Below, piece after piece: positions 28,549 to 38,153 of a stretch of 64,000 nt of DNA. This DNA is from Amphritea atlantica. GTDB lineage: Bacteria > Pseudomonadota > Gammaproteobacteria > Pseudomonadales > Balneatricaceae. The notes beneath the pieces are model-generated. The model saw only the letters and a program-made list of their open reading frames with translations. It ran no database searches and was not told the DNA's origin. The DNA lies in contig NZ_JAHKQE010000013.1 of the NCBI RefSeq assembly GCF_018860855.1, positions 11,039 through 75,038 of the forward strand, written 5' to 3'. The position numbers and the translations under genes were made by a program. The stretch's first letter is position 1, and each line of letters begins with the position of its first letter.

Positions 28549-30357
28549 TTAGTGCGCGTGAGCTTCGCCGGCACCACGTGGTACACGAATATTCTCAACC
28601 ATTTCCTGAATTTCAGCAGGTGGTGGAGGCGTCATCATGGACACAACATAAGCAACAATGAAGTTCAGGATCATACCGACGAAGCCGAAGCCACCGGTAG
28701 AGATACCCAAGAACAGATCGTCTTTCGAACCACCCATAAAGGTGAAGTAGATCATGTAAGCCATGGTAGAACCCAGACCCACAATCATACCGGCAATCGC
28801 ACCTTCTTTGTTCATGCGCTTGTTGAAGATACCCATCACGATAACAGGGAAGACCGAGGAGGATGCCAGACCAAAGGCCAGCGCCACCACCTGTGCCACA
28901 AACCCTGGCGGATTGATACCGAAGTAACCGGCAATACAGATCGCCACAATCGCGGCAAGACGAGCGTACATTAGCTCCTGCTTCTCACTGATATTCGGAT
29001 TAACACAGGTCTTCATCAAGTCATGCGCAATCGCAGTAGAGATTACCAACAGCAGACCTGCCGCTGTAGACAGTGCCGCCGCAACCGCACCCGCTGCTAC
29101 CAAGGCAATAACCCAGTTAGGCAACTGAGCAATCTCAGGGTTAGCCAATACCATGATGTCACGGTCAACATACACTTCGGTGACAAATGGAGCACCCGGA
29201 GCAGGTGTTGGATTAACCTTAGCGTTTGTTACCGCACGCTCACCATGAATACCACGAGCTTCGCCATCAAATGCTGGCTTACCACCTTCAAACGCTGAAC
29301 CCGCAGAGTATTGTACTTTGCCGTCACCGTTATAATCGTGCCAGCCTAGCAGACCCGCATTCTCCCAGTTTTTAAACCAGTTAGGCATCTTCTCGTATTC
29401 AGTACCCACATTAGCGGCATCAGTACCGTTAATTGTTTCGATCAGGTTTACACGACCGAAACCAGCAACACCAGGAATAGTGGTGTACAGGATAGCGATG
29501 AAGATCAATGCCCAACCCGCAGACGTACGCGCATCCTTAACACGAGGAACCGTGAAGAAACGTACGATAACGTGTGGCAGACCCGCAGTACCCGCCATCA
29601 GCGCCGCTGTTAGACAGAAAACGTTGATTGTAGATTGCTGACCGGAGGTATATTCCGCAAAACCTAAATCAACCGACAACTTATCGAGGGTTGCTAGGAC
29701 AGACATACCAGAATCCAGTGTCGCACCTAGACCAATCTGTGGCAGAAAGTGACCGGTAACCTGCATAGACATGAAGATCGCTGGCACCATGAAGGCCAGA
29801 ATCAGTACGCAGTACTGCGCAACCTGTGTATAGGTAATACCCTTCATACCACCGAGTACGGCATAGAAGAATACGATCGCCATACCGATAATAACACCGG
29901 TGTTGATATCAACATGCAGGTAACGGGAGAATACAATCCCCACACCACGCATCTGACCGGCAACATAGGTAAAGGAGATGACGATAGTACAGATGATGGC
30001 AATAATACGCGCCGTCTGGGAGTAGTAACGATCACCGACAAAGTCAGGCACCGTAAACTTACCAAACTTACGCAGGTAGGGTGCCAGTAGCATCGCCAAC
30101 AACACATAACCGCCCGTCCAACCCATCAGGTAGGCTGCACCGTCACGACCGATGAATGAAACCAAACCCGCGAGGGAGATAAAGGAAGCTGCCGACATCC
30201 AGTCAGCCGCCGTTGCCATACCGTTTGCGATAGGGTGAACACCACCGCCCGCCACGTAGAATTCTTTTGTTGACCCCGCACGGGCCCAGATAGCAATACC
30301 GATATAGAGCGCAAAGGAGCCCCCTATAAAGATGTAAGTAAGTAGATCAAGACTCAT
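28549..30357 (-). CDS. Sodium:solute symporter, VC_2705-type (ActP-like, probable acetate uptake)
   Basis: 602 residues of the SSS/SLC5 family with about 13 membrane helices beginning DLLTYIFIGGSFALYIGIAI. The conserved sodium-site region around ATAADWMSAASFISLAGLV is present. It is longer than E. coli ActP because of an extra extracytoplasmic loop of about 110 residues near 320-430. That loop contains DYNGDGKV, which looks like an EF-hand-type calcium loop. Pairing with a DUF4212 small subunit marks the VC_2705 family rather than classic YjcG. The neighbours Acs and CrbS/CrbR make acetate or a related short-chain acid the likely substrate, which is inference. Confidence 0.85.
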   Translation of the reverse strand: MSLDLLTYIFIGGSFALYIGIAIWARAGSTKEFYVAGGGVHPIANGMATAADWMSAASFISLAGLVSFIGRDGAAYLMGWTGGYVLLAMLLAPYLRKFGKFTVPDFVGDRYYSQTARIIAIICTIVISFTYVAGQMRGVGIVFSRYLHVDINTGVIIGMAIVFFYAVLGGMKGITYTQVAQYCVLILAFMVPAIFMSMQVTGHFLPQIGLGATLDSGMSVLATLDKLSVDLGFAEYTSGQQSTINVFCLTAALMAGTAGLPHVIVRFFTVPRVKDARTSAGWALIFIAILYTTIPGVAGFGRVNLIETINGTDAANVGTEYEKMPNWFKNWENAGLLGWHDYNGDGKVQYSAGSAFEGGKPAFDGEARGIHGERAVTNAKVNPTPAPGAPFVTEVYVDRDIMVLANPEIAQLPNWVIALVAAGAVAAALSTAAGLLLVISTAIAHDLMKTCVNPNISEKQELMYARLAAIVAICIAGYFGINPPGFVAQVVALAFGLASSSVFPVIVMGIFNKRMNKEGAIAGMIVGLGSTMAYMIYFTFMGGSKDDLFLGISTGGFGFVGMILNFIVAYVVSMMTPPPPAEIQEMVENIRVPRGAGEAHAH

Positions 30358-30389
30358 ATTAGTAATCCTCAGCTCAGCCGTTATTGTTG

Positions 30390-30653
30390 TTATTCATGAA
30401 CGTCGTATTTTTCATCAAGCTTGTTCATGCTGACTACGTACATCCAGATGAGAGCTACATATACGAAAATTGCACCTTGCTGCGCGATCCAGAAACCCAG
30501 AGGGAAACCGAAGAACGGAATTGCGTTCAATTGATCAACGAACAGGACTCCTGCTACGAAAGACACTACAAACCATACAGAGAGGTAAGTTATGATAATG
30601 CGTAGGTTTTCAGCCCAGTAGGCCGAAGCATTGTCTTGTGAAGAAGTAGACAT
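30390..30653 (-). CDS. DUF4212 small subunit of the sodium:solute symporter
   Basis: 87 residues from the ATG at 30653 (MSTSSQDNASAYWAENLRII), with AAGGA about 8 bases before it. Two membrane helices flank the family motif FPLGFWIAQQGAIFVYV and the end MNKLDEKYDVHE. This is the DUF4212 'symporter small subunit' pattern. The DUF485 (YjcH) partner of classic ActP has different conserved residues. It is predicted to form a complex with the large symporter that starts 33 bases downstream. Confidence 0.85.
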   Translation of the reverse strand: MSTSSQDNASAYWAENLRIIITYLSVWFVVSFVAGVLFVDQLNAIPFFGFPLGFWIAQQGAIFVYVALIWMYVVSMNKLDEKYDVHE

Positions 30654-30931
30654 TTGCACCATCCTTATTTTTGTTATTAAGGTTAATTAGAAGTTGTGGA
30701 CTATTAGAATTTAACAAAGAGTGATGGCAAAAAAATCCCCTACTTTGGTCTGAGCAAAGATCCAAAAACACACCAATTCAGTCCCAGCCCAACGCCTGCG
30801 CCACCTTGAGCCATTCCAAAAAAACCTTTATAACTCAATACACTAGACAAAGGTATAAGAGCGATAGGGTTCTTCACCCGAGTTCGGTTACACTAGACAC
30901 TACAACACCGTAACAACAGGCAGACCTGACT
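30654..30931. promoter_or_regulatory. Divergent intergenic region between the symporter operon and crbS
   Basis: A gap of 278 bases between two divergent genes must hold promoters for both. It is AT-rich near the symporter side. I found no convincing sigma-54 or sigma-28 element and no clear dyad. A CrbR site is expected here if the symporter belongs to the CrbS/R regulon, but I cannot name it from sequence. Confidence 0.4.
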
Positions 30932-33900
30932 ATGCTTTCTGGCGGCTCCATTATTCTTATTTCACTAGCCTATGTGGGGCTACTCTTTGCGATCGCCTAC
31001 TTTGGTGATCGCAGTGCACAGGGACGTTCATATGCCAGCAATCCGGTTATCTACTCTCTTTCTTTAGCGATCTATTGCTCCTCTTGGACCTTCTATGGCG
31101 CCGTAGGTCGAGCATCGGTCAGCGGCTGGCAGTTTCTGGCAACCTATCTTGGCCCCGCCATCGTGTTTATCTTCGCCTGGCGGGTGATCGAAAAGATCAT
31201 CTTGGTGAGCAAGCAACAAAACACCACCTCGATCGCCGATTTTATCTCTTCCCGCTATGGCAAGAGTCAGGCACTGGCGGTGTTAGTCACCATCATCGCC
31301 GTCTGCGGTACCATCCCCTATATCGCTATGCAGCTCAAAGCGGTGGCCATCAGCTATGACGCCATCGCTCCCGGCGCCACCGAAGCGCTCAGTAAGGGCA
31401 ACGACACTGCCCTATTTGTCGCCTTAGTCATGGCGGTGTTTACGATTCTGTTCGGCACCCGTCATATTGATGCAACGGAACATCACGAAGGCATGGTATT
31501 AGCGGTCGCGTTCGAATCCATTATTAAACTTACCGCCTTTATCGCTGTCGGCCTGCTGGTCACCTTTCAAATCTTCGATGGCGTTCCCGACCTTATTAAC
31601 CATATCCGCGCCCAACTGAATAACAATGCCAATTTCAGCAGCCCACTCAACGGCAATTTTCTCGGTAACAGCTTTCTAACCGAGATACTCCTCGCCTGCG
31701 CAGCAATACTCTGCCTACCGCGTCAGTTTCACGTCACCATTGTCGAAAACACCCGTATTGAAAACCTCAAAACCGCCCGCTGGCTGTTTCCGGTTTATAT
31801 GCTGCTGCTATCACTGTTTGTACTGCCCATTGCTACGGCAGGGATGACGCTGTTTGCAGATTCCGATATCAATGCCGATACTTTTTTATTGATGCTGCCA
31901 CTTCATGTCGGTTTTGAAGATCTAGCTACTTTCGCCTTTATCGGCGGCCTATCAGCCTCTACCAGTATGGTAATCGTCGCCTCGATCTCGCTCTCTACCA
32001 TGGTTTGCAATGACATTGTTATGCCTCTGCTACTGCGGGTTTCTTGGCTCAAACTATCGAAAAACAAAGATCTCGGTGCAATGCTACTCAGGGTCAGACG
32101 GATCACTATCATCTGCTTGATGGTCATGGCCTATTTCTACTACCGAATTTTAGGAGATCAAGGCACACTGGCGTCCTTTGGCTTACTCGCCTTTGCCGCC
32201 TCGGCGCAATTTTTACCGGGATTGCTCGGTGGCGTTTACTGGAAGACTGGCTCGCGCCACGGCATTCTAGCGGGTCTTAGCGCAGGCTTTCTCATCTGGC
32301 TTTACACGCTGGTATTCCCAACACTGGCCAGTGCCGGGATACTACCCACCTCATTTATCGAAGATGGGTTATTAGGCTACGACTTTTTACGCCCCACCCA
32401 ACTGTTCGGCATCACCGGCATGGACCCACTCACCCACGGCACCTTCTGGAGTCTATCGATCAATACCTTGCTCTACGTAGTGATCTCTCGCTATAGCCCG
32501 CAAAGATTGGTCGATCGAATCCAAGCCAGCGCTTTCGTCGATGTTTACAGCAAAAATCTATCAGAGACCTCGCGGGTTTTCAGTCATGCGACCGTCGGTG
32601 ATTTACAGATACTCACCGAACGCTTCCTCGGTATCAGCCGCACACAGCACGCCTTCACCGGCTTTGCGCTTAAAGCGGGTATCGAACCGCCACTTTCCGG
32701 CGATAAAGCCAGCCCAGAGTTAATTCAGTTTACCGAGCGCCTACTCGCAGGCGTGATCGGCGCTTCTTCCGCGCGCATCGTGCTGGCCTCGACACTACGC
32801 GGCAAAGATATGCAGATTGGCGATGTGGTCACCATTGTTGACGAAGCCTCACAAGCACTACGTTTTAACCGCTCTCTCCTACAGTCCACCATTGAAAATA
32901 TCACCATGGGTATTAGCGTGGTGGATCAACAGATGCGTCTAGTCGCGTGGAACCGCCGCTACATTGAGATGTTCGAATATCCCAACGGACTGATCTGTGT
33001 CGGCCGCCCGATCGAGGAGATATTTCGTTATAACGCCTCAAAAGGCGAGTATGGCTCAGGCAACATTGACCAACAGGTTAAAGAGCGTCTCAGAATTTTA
33101 AAAGAGGGCAAAGCACACTCCTATGAACGCTACCGTATGGATGGCTCAGTGCTTGAAGTGCGCGGCAACCGTATGCCCAACGGTGGTTTCGTTAGCACCT
33201 ATATGGATATCACTGAGCATAAACGGGTACAGGAAGCCCTGCGTGAGAGTGAACAGAATGTGCGAACTTACACGGATAACGTGCCGGTACTGATCGCGTT
33301 TCTGGATACCGACCGAAACTTCCGCTTCGTTAACAAAGCCTACGCCACCACCTTCGGGCTAGACCGGCACAATATCGCGGGCGTTAACAGCGCAAGCATT
33401 CTCAGCCAAGAAGAGTTTGAGATGCGCCTGCCTTACGTCACCAAGGTATTACAGGGTGAACGGCAACGCTTTGAAACCCAAATCCCCTCCTCCGATGGCC
33501 ACATCCGCTATGCGGAGGTCACCTATATTCCGCATATCAACGAAGCGGGCTATCAACTCGGCTATTTCACCCTCTACCAAGATATCACCGAGCGCCGCAA
33601 AGCCGAGCAACTGCTGCAAGAAACCAATGAGAATCTAGAACAGCGGGTACGGGAGCGAACCCATACACTGTCGGTGGTTAACAAAGAACTGCGTAAAGAG
33701 AACACCATTCGAGCTCTTATCGAGGATGAGCTACGCCAAGCTAAATTTGATGCGGATGCCGCCAACCTGGGTAAAACCCGTTTCCTCGCTGCCGCTAGCC
33801 ATGATCTTCTGCAACCACTGAATGCCGCCCGGCTGTTCATCTCGGCACTAGCCCAGCAAAAACATACCGAAGAAACCCATCAACTGGTTCACAATCTTGA

Positions 33901-34870
33901 CGGCTCGCTAAAAGCCGCTGAAAGCCTGATCACCACGATTTTGGATATCTCCAAATTAGACGCAGGGGCGTTAGAGCCAAACCTCAGCCACTTTTCCATT
34001 AACGCCATGTTCGATCACCTAAGCGCAGAATTTACCGCGCTTGCCGAAGAGAAAAATCTACAGTTTGATTTCGTAAAATGCTGTCAGACCGTCCACTCAG
34101 ACCAACAACTGCTACGTCGAATTCTGCAAAACTTTTTATCGAACGCGATTCGCTACACCCAACAGGGCAAGATTATGCTTGGTTGCCGCCGTGTTGATCA
34201 TCAGCTACGCATTGAGGTATGGGATACGGGTGTCGGTATACCGACAGATAAACTCAAAGAGGTTTTTGAAGAGTTTCATCGCATCAACAACCCAAAACAC
34301 TCGCAGGTTGACGGACTCGGTTTGGGGCTGGCGATCACAGAACGTATCGCCCGCATGCTTAAACATCCAATCGATGTGCGCTCTTGGCCCAACAAAGGCA
34401 CGGTGTTTAGTGTCACCGTACCACTAGGCGATAAGGCCAAAGCCGTTAAACCGCGTCCAGAAAAACGGGGCTGGATACGCAGTAAAGGCCTCGAAGGCAT
34501 CAAGGTATTGGTGATCGATAACGAGCCTAAGATTCTCGAAGGGATGGAGGCGCTGCTGCAGGGCTGGTCCTGTTCCGTACTCACCGCGATATCCGCCACC
34601 AAGGCAAAAGCCGACATTATCGAGCAAGACTTTGTGCCGGATATTATTCTCGCCGACTACCACCTCGATGAAACACTAACCGGCGTGCTTGCGCTGCAAT
34701 CATTAGCACCTCTGTGGGACCATCCCATTCCAGCGGTCGTGATTACCGCCGACCGCACCGAGGCCGTCAAAGAGGAGGTTGCTGCCAGCCATGCTGAGAT
34801 TTTACACAAACCGATTAAGCCAGCGGCTCTTAGGGCGATTATCAGCAAGCTGATCGCGTCGGCAAAATAA
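30932..34870 (+). CDS. crbS: Transporter-fused hybrid sensor histidine kinase CrbS
   Basis: 1312 residues. An N-terminal sodium:solute symporter-like domain with about 13 helices (residues 5-520) is followed by a linker and two PAS domains (about 650-770 and 775-890). A coiled coil leads to a HisKA domain with phospho-His near 956 in AAASHDLLQPLNAAR. HATPase motifs are NFLSNAIRYTQQGK, DTGVGIP and GLGLGLAI. A C-terminal receiver (about 1190-1312) has its Asp in LADYHLDETLTG. This is the CrbS/MxtR architecture; CrbS of Vibrio and Pseudomonas controls acs through CrbR in the acetate switch. crbR and acs lie directly downstream on the other strand. Confidence 0.9.
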   Translation: MLSGGSIILISLAYVGLLFAIAYFGDRSAQGRSYASNPVIYSLSLAIYCSSWTFYGAVGRASVSGWQFLATYLGPAIVFIFAWRVIEKIILVSKQQNTTSIADFISSRYGKSQALAVLVTIIAVCGTIPYIAMQLKAVAISYDAIAPGATEALSKGNDTALFVALVMAVFTILFGTRHIDATEHHEGMVLAVAFESIIKLTAFIAVGLLVTFQIFDGVPDLINHIRAQLNNNANFSSPLNGNFLGNSFLTEILLACAAILCLPRQFHVTIVENTRIENLKTARWLFPVYMLLLSLFVLPIATAGMTLFADSDINADTFLLMLPLHVGFEDLATFAFIGGLSASTSMVIVASISLSTMVCNDIVMPLLLRVSWLKLSKNKDLGAMLLRVRRITIICLMVMAYFYYRILGDQGTLASFGLLAFAASAQFLPGLLGGVYWKTGSRHGILAGLSAGFLIWLYTLVFPTLASAGILPTSFIEDGLLGYDFLRPTQLFGITGMDPLTHGTFWSLSINTLLYVVISRYSPQRLVDRIQASAFVDVYSKNLSETSRVFSHATVGDLQILTERFLGISRTQHAFTGFALKAGIEPPLSGDKASPELIQFTERLLAGVIGASSARIVLASTLRGKDMQIGDVVTIVDEASQALRFNRSLLQSTIENITMGISVVDQQMRLVAWNRRYIEMFEYPNGLICVGRPIEEIFRYNASKGEYGSGNIDQQVKERLRILKEGKAHSYERYRMDGSVLEVRGNRMPNGGFVSTYMDITEHKRVQEALRESEQNVRTYTDNVPVLIAFLDTDRNFRFVNKAYATTFGLDRHNIAGVNSASILSQEEFEMRLPYVTKVLQGERQRFETQIPSSDGHIRYAEVTYIPHINEAGYQLGYFTLYQDITERRKAEQLLQETNENLEQRVRERTHTLSVVNKELRKENTIRALIEDELRQAKFDADAANLGKTRFLAAASHDLLQPLNAARLFISALAQQKHTEETHQLVHNLDGSLKAAESLITTILDISKLDAGALEPNLSHFSINAMFDHLSAEFTALAEEKNLQFDFVKCCQTVHSDQQLLRRILQNFLSNAIRYTQQGKIMLGCRRVDHQLRIEVWDTGVGIPTDKLKEVFEEFHRINNPKHSQVDGLGLGLAITERIARMLKHPIDVRSWPNKGTVFSVTVPLGDKAKAVKPRPEKRGWIRSKGLEGIKVLVIDNEPKILEGMEALLQGWSCSVLTAISATKAKADIIEQDFVPDIILADYHLDETLTGVLALQSLAPLWDHPIPAVVITADRTEAVKEEVAASHAEILHKPIKPAALRAIISKLIASAK

Positions 34871-34947
34871 AGCGCAATAGAGGCAGTCATAAGCGTACTT
34901 TAAAAATACCGCCAGCGAAGTACCGGCAATAGGCCAAACAGCAGAAC

Positions 34948-34978
34948 CAAAAAAGCGCACTTCAAAGTGCGCTTTTCT
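34948..34978. terminator. Bidirectional terminator between crbS and crbR
   Basis: AAGCGCACTT-CAA-AGTGCGCTTTT forms a strong hairpin with T residues on the plus side and six As before it. It can therefore end the convergent crbS (plus) and crbR (minus) transcripts. Confidence 0.85.
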
Positions 34979-35014
34979 CTTCAAACTAAGCGGTCAAATC
35001 ATGACAACCAAGGT

Positions 35015-35680
35015 TTATCCAAGTTCAGTCTTTGGAGGATCAACACAGAGACGCTGTGCTGCAATTACGGCTTGGGTTCGGCTATGGACACCAAGCTTAC
35101 GCAAAATAGCCGTCACATGGGCTTTAATGGTCGCTTCGGAGACATTCAGATCATAAGCGATCTGTTTGTTCAGCAAGCCTTCGGTCAGCATGGTTAGCAC
35201 CCGAAACTGTTGCGGTGTCAGCGATGCCAAATTAGTGGCAAACTTCTGATCCTCTTCAGTTACATCGACCACACCCTCAGCCACCTCTTCAGGCAACCAC
35301 TCTTCACCTTCGAGCACCGTAGTAATCGCCTCAGCGATCACATCAAGAGGGGATGATTTCGGGATAAATCCAGACGCACCATAGTCCAGCGCACGCTTCA
35401 TCACTGAGGATTCTTCACTGCCCGACACAACCACCACAGGAATACCTGGGTTTTTGCCGCGTAAAAACACCAAACCGGTAAAACCGTTAGTGCCTGGCAT
35501 ATGCAGATCAAGCAATACTAAATCAGCATCTGAGTGATTTTCGACAGCCGCCTGAACCGCTTCCAGAGAATCGGCTTCAACGATTTCAACTCCCGGAACA
35601 GCCTGAGTAACGGCCTGTTTCAGTGCTGCACGGAATAACGGATGATCATCCGCAATGATTATCTTCTGCGCCAGTTGCAT
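35015..35680 (-). CDS. crbR: LuxR/NarL-family response regulator CrbR
   Basis: 221 residues. The receiver has its acidic pair in IIADDHPLF and phospho-acceptor in LVLLDLHMPGTNGF. The LuxR-type helix-turn-helix near 150-210 includes LTPQQFRVLTMLTEGLLNKQ and NVSEATIKAHVTAILRKLGV. The convergent crbS and the following acs identify it as the CrbR/ErdR regulator of acetate assimilation. It would be phosphorylated by CrbS, possibly through the kinase's own receiver. A strongly purine-rich site (GGAGGGAGATTAGCTGA) precedes the ATG. Confidence 0.88.
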   Translation of the reverse strand: MQLAQKIIIADDHPLFRAALKQAVTQAVPGVEIVEADSLEAVQAAVENHSDADLVLLDLHMPGTNGFTGLVFLRGKNPGIPVVVVSGSEESSVMKRALDYGASGFIPKSSPLDVIAEAITTVLEGEEWLPEEVAEGVVDVTEEDQKFATNLASLTPQQFRVLTMLTEGLLNKQIAYDLNVSEATIKAHVTAILRKLGVHSRTQAVIAAQRLCVDPPKTELG

Positions 35681-35804
35681 TCAGCTAATCTCCCTCCTTA
35701 CCCGCTTTCAATCGATGAAAACGTGTAAATCTATCTGCTTATAAGGTGTAAATAACGACTCAAAGGCCGCTTGCACCCAATGATATTAACACCACTTGTA
35801 ACGC

Positions 35805-35842
35805 AAAACTCCCCCCCGACCTTAAAATCGGGAGGGAGTTTT
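35805..35842. terminator. Terminator between acs and crbR
   Basis: An inverted repeat, AAAACTCCC...CCGA with a TTTTAAGG-type loop and GGGAGTTTT, lies 35 bases past the acs stop. T-runs occur at both ends. It should end acs transcription on the minus strand. Confidence 0.8.
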
Positions 35843-35876
35843 ACAATTGTAGCTTGAAGTTAGCGCCTTAGCACCC

Positions 35877-37829
35877 TTACTTACGGTTCATGCGGTGTTC
35901 AATTAGGTCATCAACCACCGAAGGATCGGCTAGGGTCGACGTATCACCCAAGGCATTAAAATCATCTTCAGCAATTTTACGCAGAATACGACGCATAATC
36001 TTACCTGAACGCGTCTTAGGCATACCCGGTGCGAATTGAATCAAATCAGGCGATGCAATCGGACCGATCTCTTTACGCACATGCAGTCGCAACTCTTTCA
36101 GCAGCTCATCCGATTGTTCAAAACCAGACTGCAAGGTGACATACACATAGATGCCCTGACCTTTAAGCTCATGTGGATAACCCACAACTGCTGCTTCAGC
36201 AACCGCAGGGTGAGCCACCAGTGCAGACTCCACTTCAGCCGTTCCCATACGGTGACCGGAAACGTTAATAACATCATCCACACGGCCAGTAATCCAGTAA
36301 TAACCATCTTCATCACGGCGGGCACCATCACCGGTTGTGTAATAACCCTTGTAAGTAGTGAAGTAGGTTTGCACAAAGCGCTCATGATCGCCCCAGATAG
36401 AACGACTCTGACCCGGCCAAGAATCTTTAATCACCAGATTACCATCGGTGGCACCTTCCAGCTCATGCCCATCGGCATCTAGCAGTGCAGGCTGTACGCC
36501 AAAGAACGGACGCGCCGCCGCACCCGGTTTCGCAGCGGTAGCACCCGGCAGCGGCAGAATCATCATCCCGCCGGTTTCAGTCTGCCACCAGGTATCAACG
36601 ATAGGGCAACGGCTCTGACCGATAATGCGGTAGTACCACTCCCAAGCTTCAGGGTTAATGGGCTCGCCCACGGAACCGAGAATACGCAGACTAGACAGAT
36701 CGGAATCACCCAATACATCTTCGCCCTGTTGCATCAAGGCACGAATAGCGGTTGGCGCAGTGTAGAACTGATTCACTTTATGTTTTTCGATAACCCGACC
36801 AAAACGGCTGTTATCCGGATAACTTGGCACACCTTCAAACATCAGTGAGGTCGCACCATTTGCCAGCGGGCCATAAACAATATAACTATGACCGGTGACC
36901 CAACCAACGTCTGCAGTACACCAGTAGATATCGCCATCTTTATAATCAAAGGCGTATTCATGGGTCATCGAAGCGTACACCATGTAGCCACCGGTCGTAT
37001 GTTCCAAACCTTTTGGCGCACCGGTCGAACCCGAGGTGTACAAAATAAACATTGGCGCTTCGGCTTCCATCTCTTCTGCTGGACAATCCGCAGAGGCATC
37101 AGCCACCAAGTCTTCATACCACACATCAACATCATCGTTCCAAGCAACATCTTGCTCGACCCGCTTAACCACGATAACACTGTTGACGCAGGCTTTAGCC
37201 GCTGGATGTTCTAGGGCTTTATCGACGTTCAATTTCAGCGGTACAGATTTACCGGCTCGCAGTGAATAGTTAGAGGTCACCACAATCTTAGAATTAGCAC
37301 CCTCAATACGGGCTGCCAGCGCTTCTGGGGAGAAACCACCAAACACAATAGAATGCACCGCACCGATACGGGTACAGGCCAGCATCGCTACGGCCGCCTC
37401 AGGAATCATTGGCATGTACAGAGTGACCACGTCACCCTTCTCGACGCCCTGAGCTTTCAGTGCATTAGCAAACTTACAGACACGTTCATGTAGATCACGG
37501 TAGGTGATATTTTCAGAATCACTCGGGTCATCGCCTTCCCAGATAATAGCGACCTGGTCGCCACGGGTTTCTAGATGACGATCAAGACAGTTATAAGAGG
37601 CATTCAGAGTGCCATCTTCAAACCAACGGATATCAACATTATGCGGATCAAAAGAGGTGTTTTTAACTTTGGTGTAGGGTTTAAACCAATCTAGTCGCTT
37701 ACCTTCATTACCCCAGAAGGTATCTGGATCATTAATAGATTGCTCATACATCGCTAGATATTTTTCATTATTGATATGCGCAGATGCAGCCAGCTCTTCG
37801 CTAACCGGATATATCTTAGAATCGCTCAT
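35877..37829 (-). CDS. acs: Acetyl-coenzyme A synthetase Acs
   Basis: 650 residues, the normal length. It converts acetate, ATP and CoA to acetyl-CoA through acetyl-AMP. ANL-superfamily motifs are present: [19 protein letters not shown] (phosphate loop), WWQTETGG, and the C-terminal [13 protein letters not shown], whose lysine is the site of regulatory acetylation in the family. It lies beside crbR/crbS and the symporter, so uptake, sensing and activation of acetate are encoded together. AAGGGC precedes the ATG. Confidence 0.96.
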   Translation of the reverse strand: MSDSKIYPVSEELAASAHINNEKYLAMYEQSINDPDTFWGNEGKRLDWFKPYTKVKNTSFDPHNVDIRWFEDGTLNASYNCLDRHLETRGDQVAIIWEGDDPSDSENITYRDLHERVCKFANALKAQGVEKGDVVTLYMPMIPEAAVAMLACTRIGAVHSIVFGGFSPEALAARIEGANSKIVVTSNYSLRAGKSVPLKLNVDKALEHPAAKACVNSVIVVKRVEQDVAWNDDVDVWYEDLVADASADCPAEEMEAEAPMFILYTSGSTGAPKGLEHTTGGYMVYASMTHEYAFDYKDGDIYWCTADVGWVTGHSYIVYGPLANGATSLMFEGVPSYPDNSRFGRVIEKHKVNQFYTAPTAIRALMQQGEDVLGDSDLSSLRILGSVGEPINPEAWEWYYRIIGQSRCPIVDTWWQTETGGMMILPLPGATAAKPGAAARPFFGVQPALLDADGHELEGATDGNLVIKDSWPGQSRSIWGDHERFVQTYFTTYKGYYTTGDGARRDEDGYYWITGRVDDVINVSGHRMGTAEVESALVAHPAVAEAAVVGYPHELKGQGIYVYVTLQSGFEQSDELLKELRLHVRKEIGPIASPDLIQFAPGMPKTRSGKIMRRILRKIAEDDFNALGDTSTLADPSVVDDLIEHRMNRK

Positions 37830-38150
37830 GTTGATGCCCTTAGCTTATTATTTATTCTTTGCTGTGATCATGCTGATTAATCCTCGACCAGCATGTCTCC
37901 CTATCCCTGCTCTACCGATTTTATTGTTATTTGCGGCGAGATGTTTCAACTAGCTTATTTCGCTAGCCCGCATTCAGAGCAAAACAGCCTCTCTGAAACG
38001 GTTGTTATAGTGATTAATGTTATACCTAAAGGAGCAATTCTTCCTGAATTAGACATTGGTCTATCCGTTGCAGGCCATTAGTCGTACAAACGGTTATTTG
38101 TACGACTTTAGTCTCAAAAAAACAGCTAATTGATACGCTTTAGTCAATCG
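37830..38150. promoter_or_regulatory. Intergenic region upstream of acs
   Basis: A stretch of 321 bases without a gene. It must hold the acs promoter. Visible structures are a CRP half-site-like TGTGA at 37863, an ATGCTG/CAGCAT repeat pair at 37870 and 37889, and a perfect 10-bp dyad at 38081-38106. The flrC terminator lies at its right end. No clear -35/-10 pair was found by eye. Confidence 0.5.
38081..38106. repeat. Perfect inverted repeat between acs and flrC
   Basis: GTCGTACAAA-CGGTTA-TTTGTACGAC: ten matched bases on each side of a 6-base loop. Neither strand has a T-run directly after it, so a plain intrinsic terminator is unlikely. It may be an operator or an RNA hairpin. Confidence 0.7.
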
Positions 38151-38153
38151 CTA
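38114..38153 (-). terminator. Probable terminator of the flrABC operon
   Basis: Minus strand: GCTA-GCG-ATTGA, a 10-base loop, TCAAT-TAGC, then TG and seven Ts. The stem begins at the flrC stop codon and has one 3-base bulge, so confidence is moderate. Confidence 0.5.

Noticed and set aside
30390-30653. Small membrane protein considered as DUF485 (YjcH)
   Set aside because: The FPLGFWIAQQG motif and length fit DUF4212, not DUF485.
36036-36482. 148-codon plus-strand open frame
   Set aside because: Antisense to acs, no start signal.
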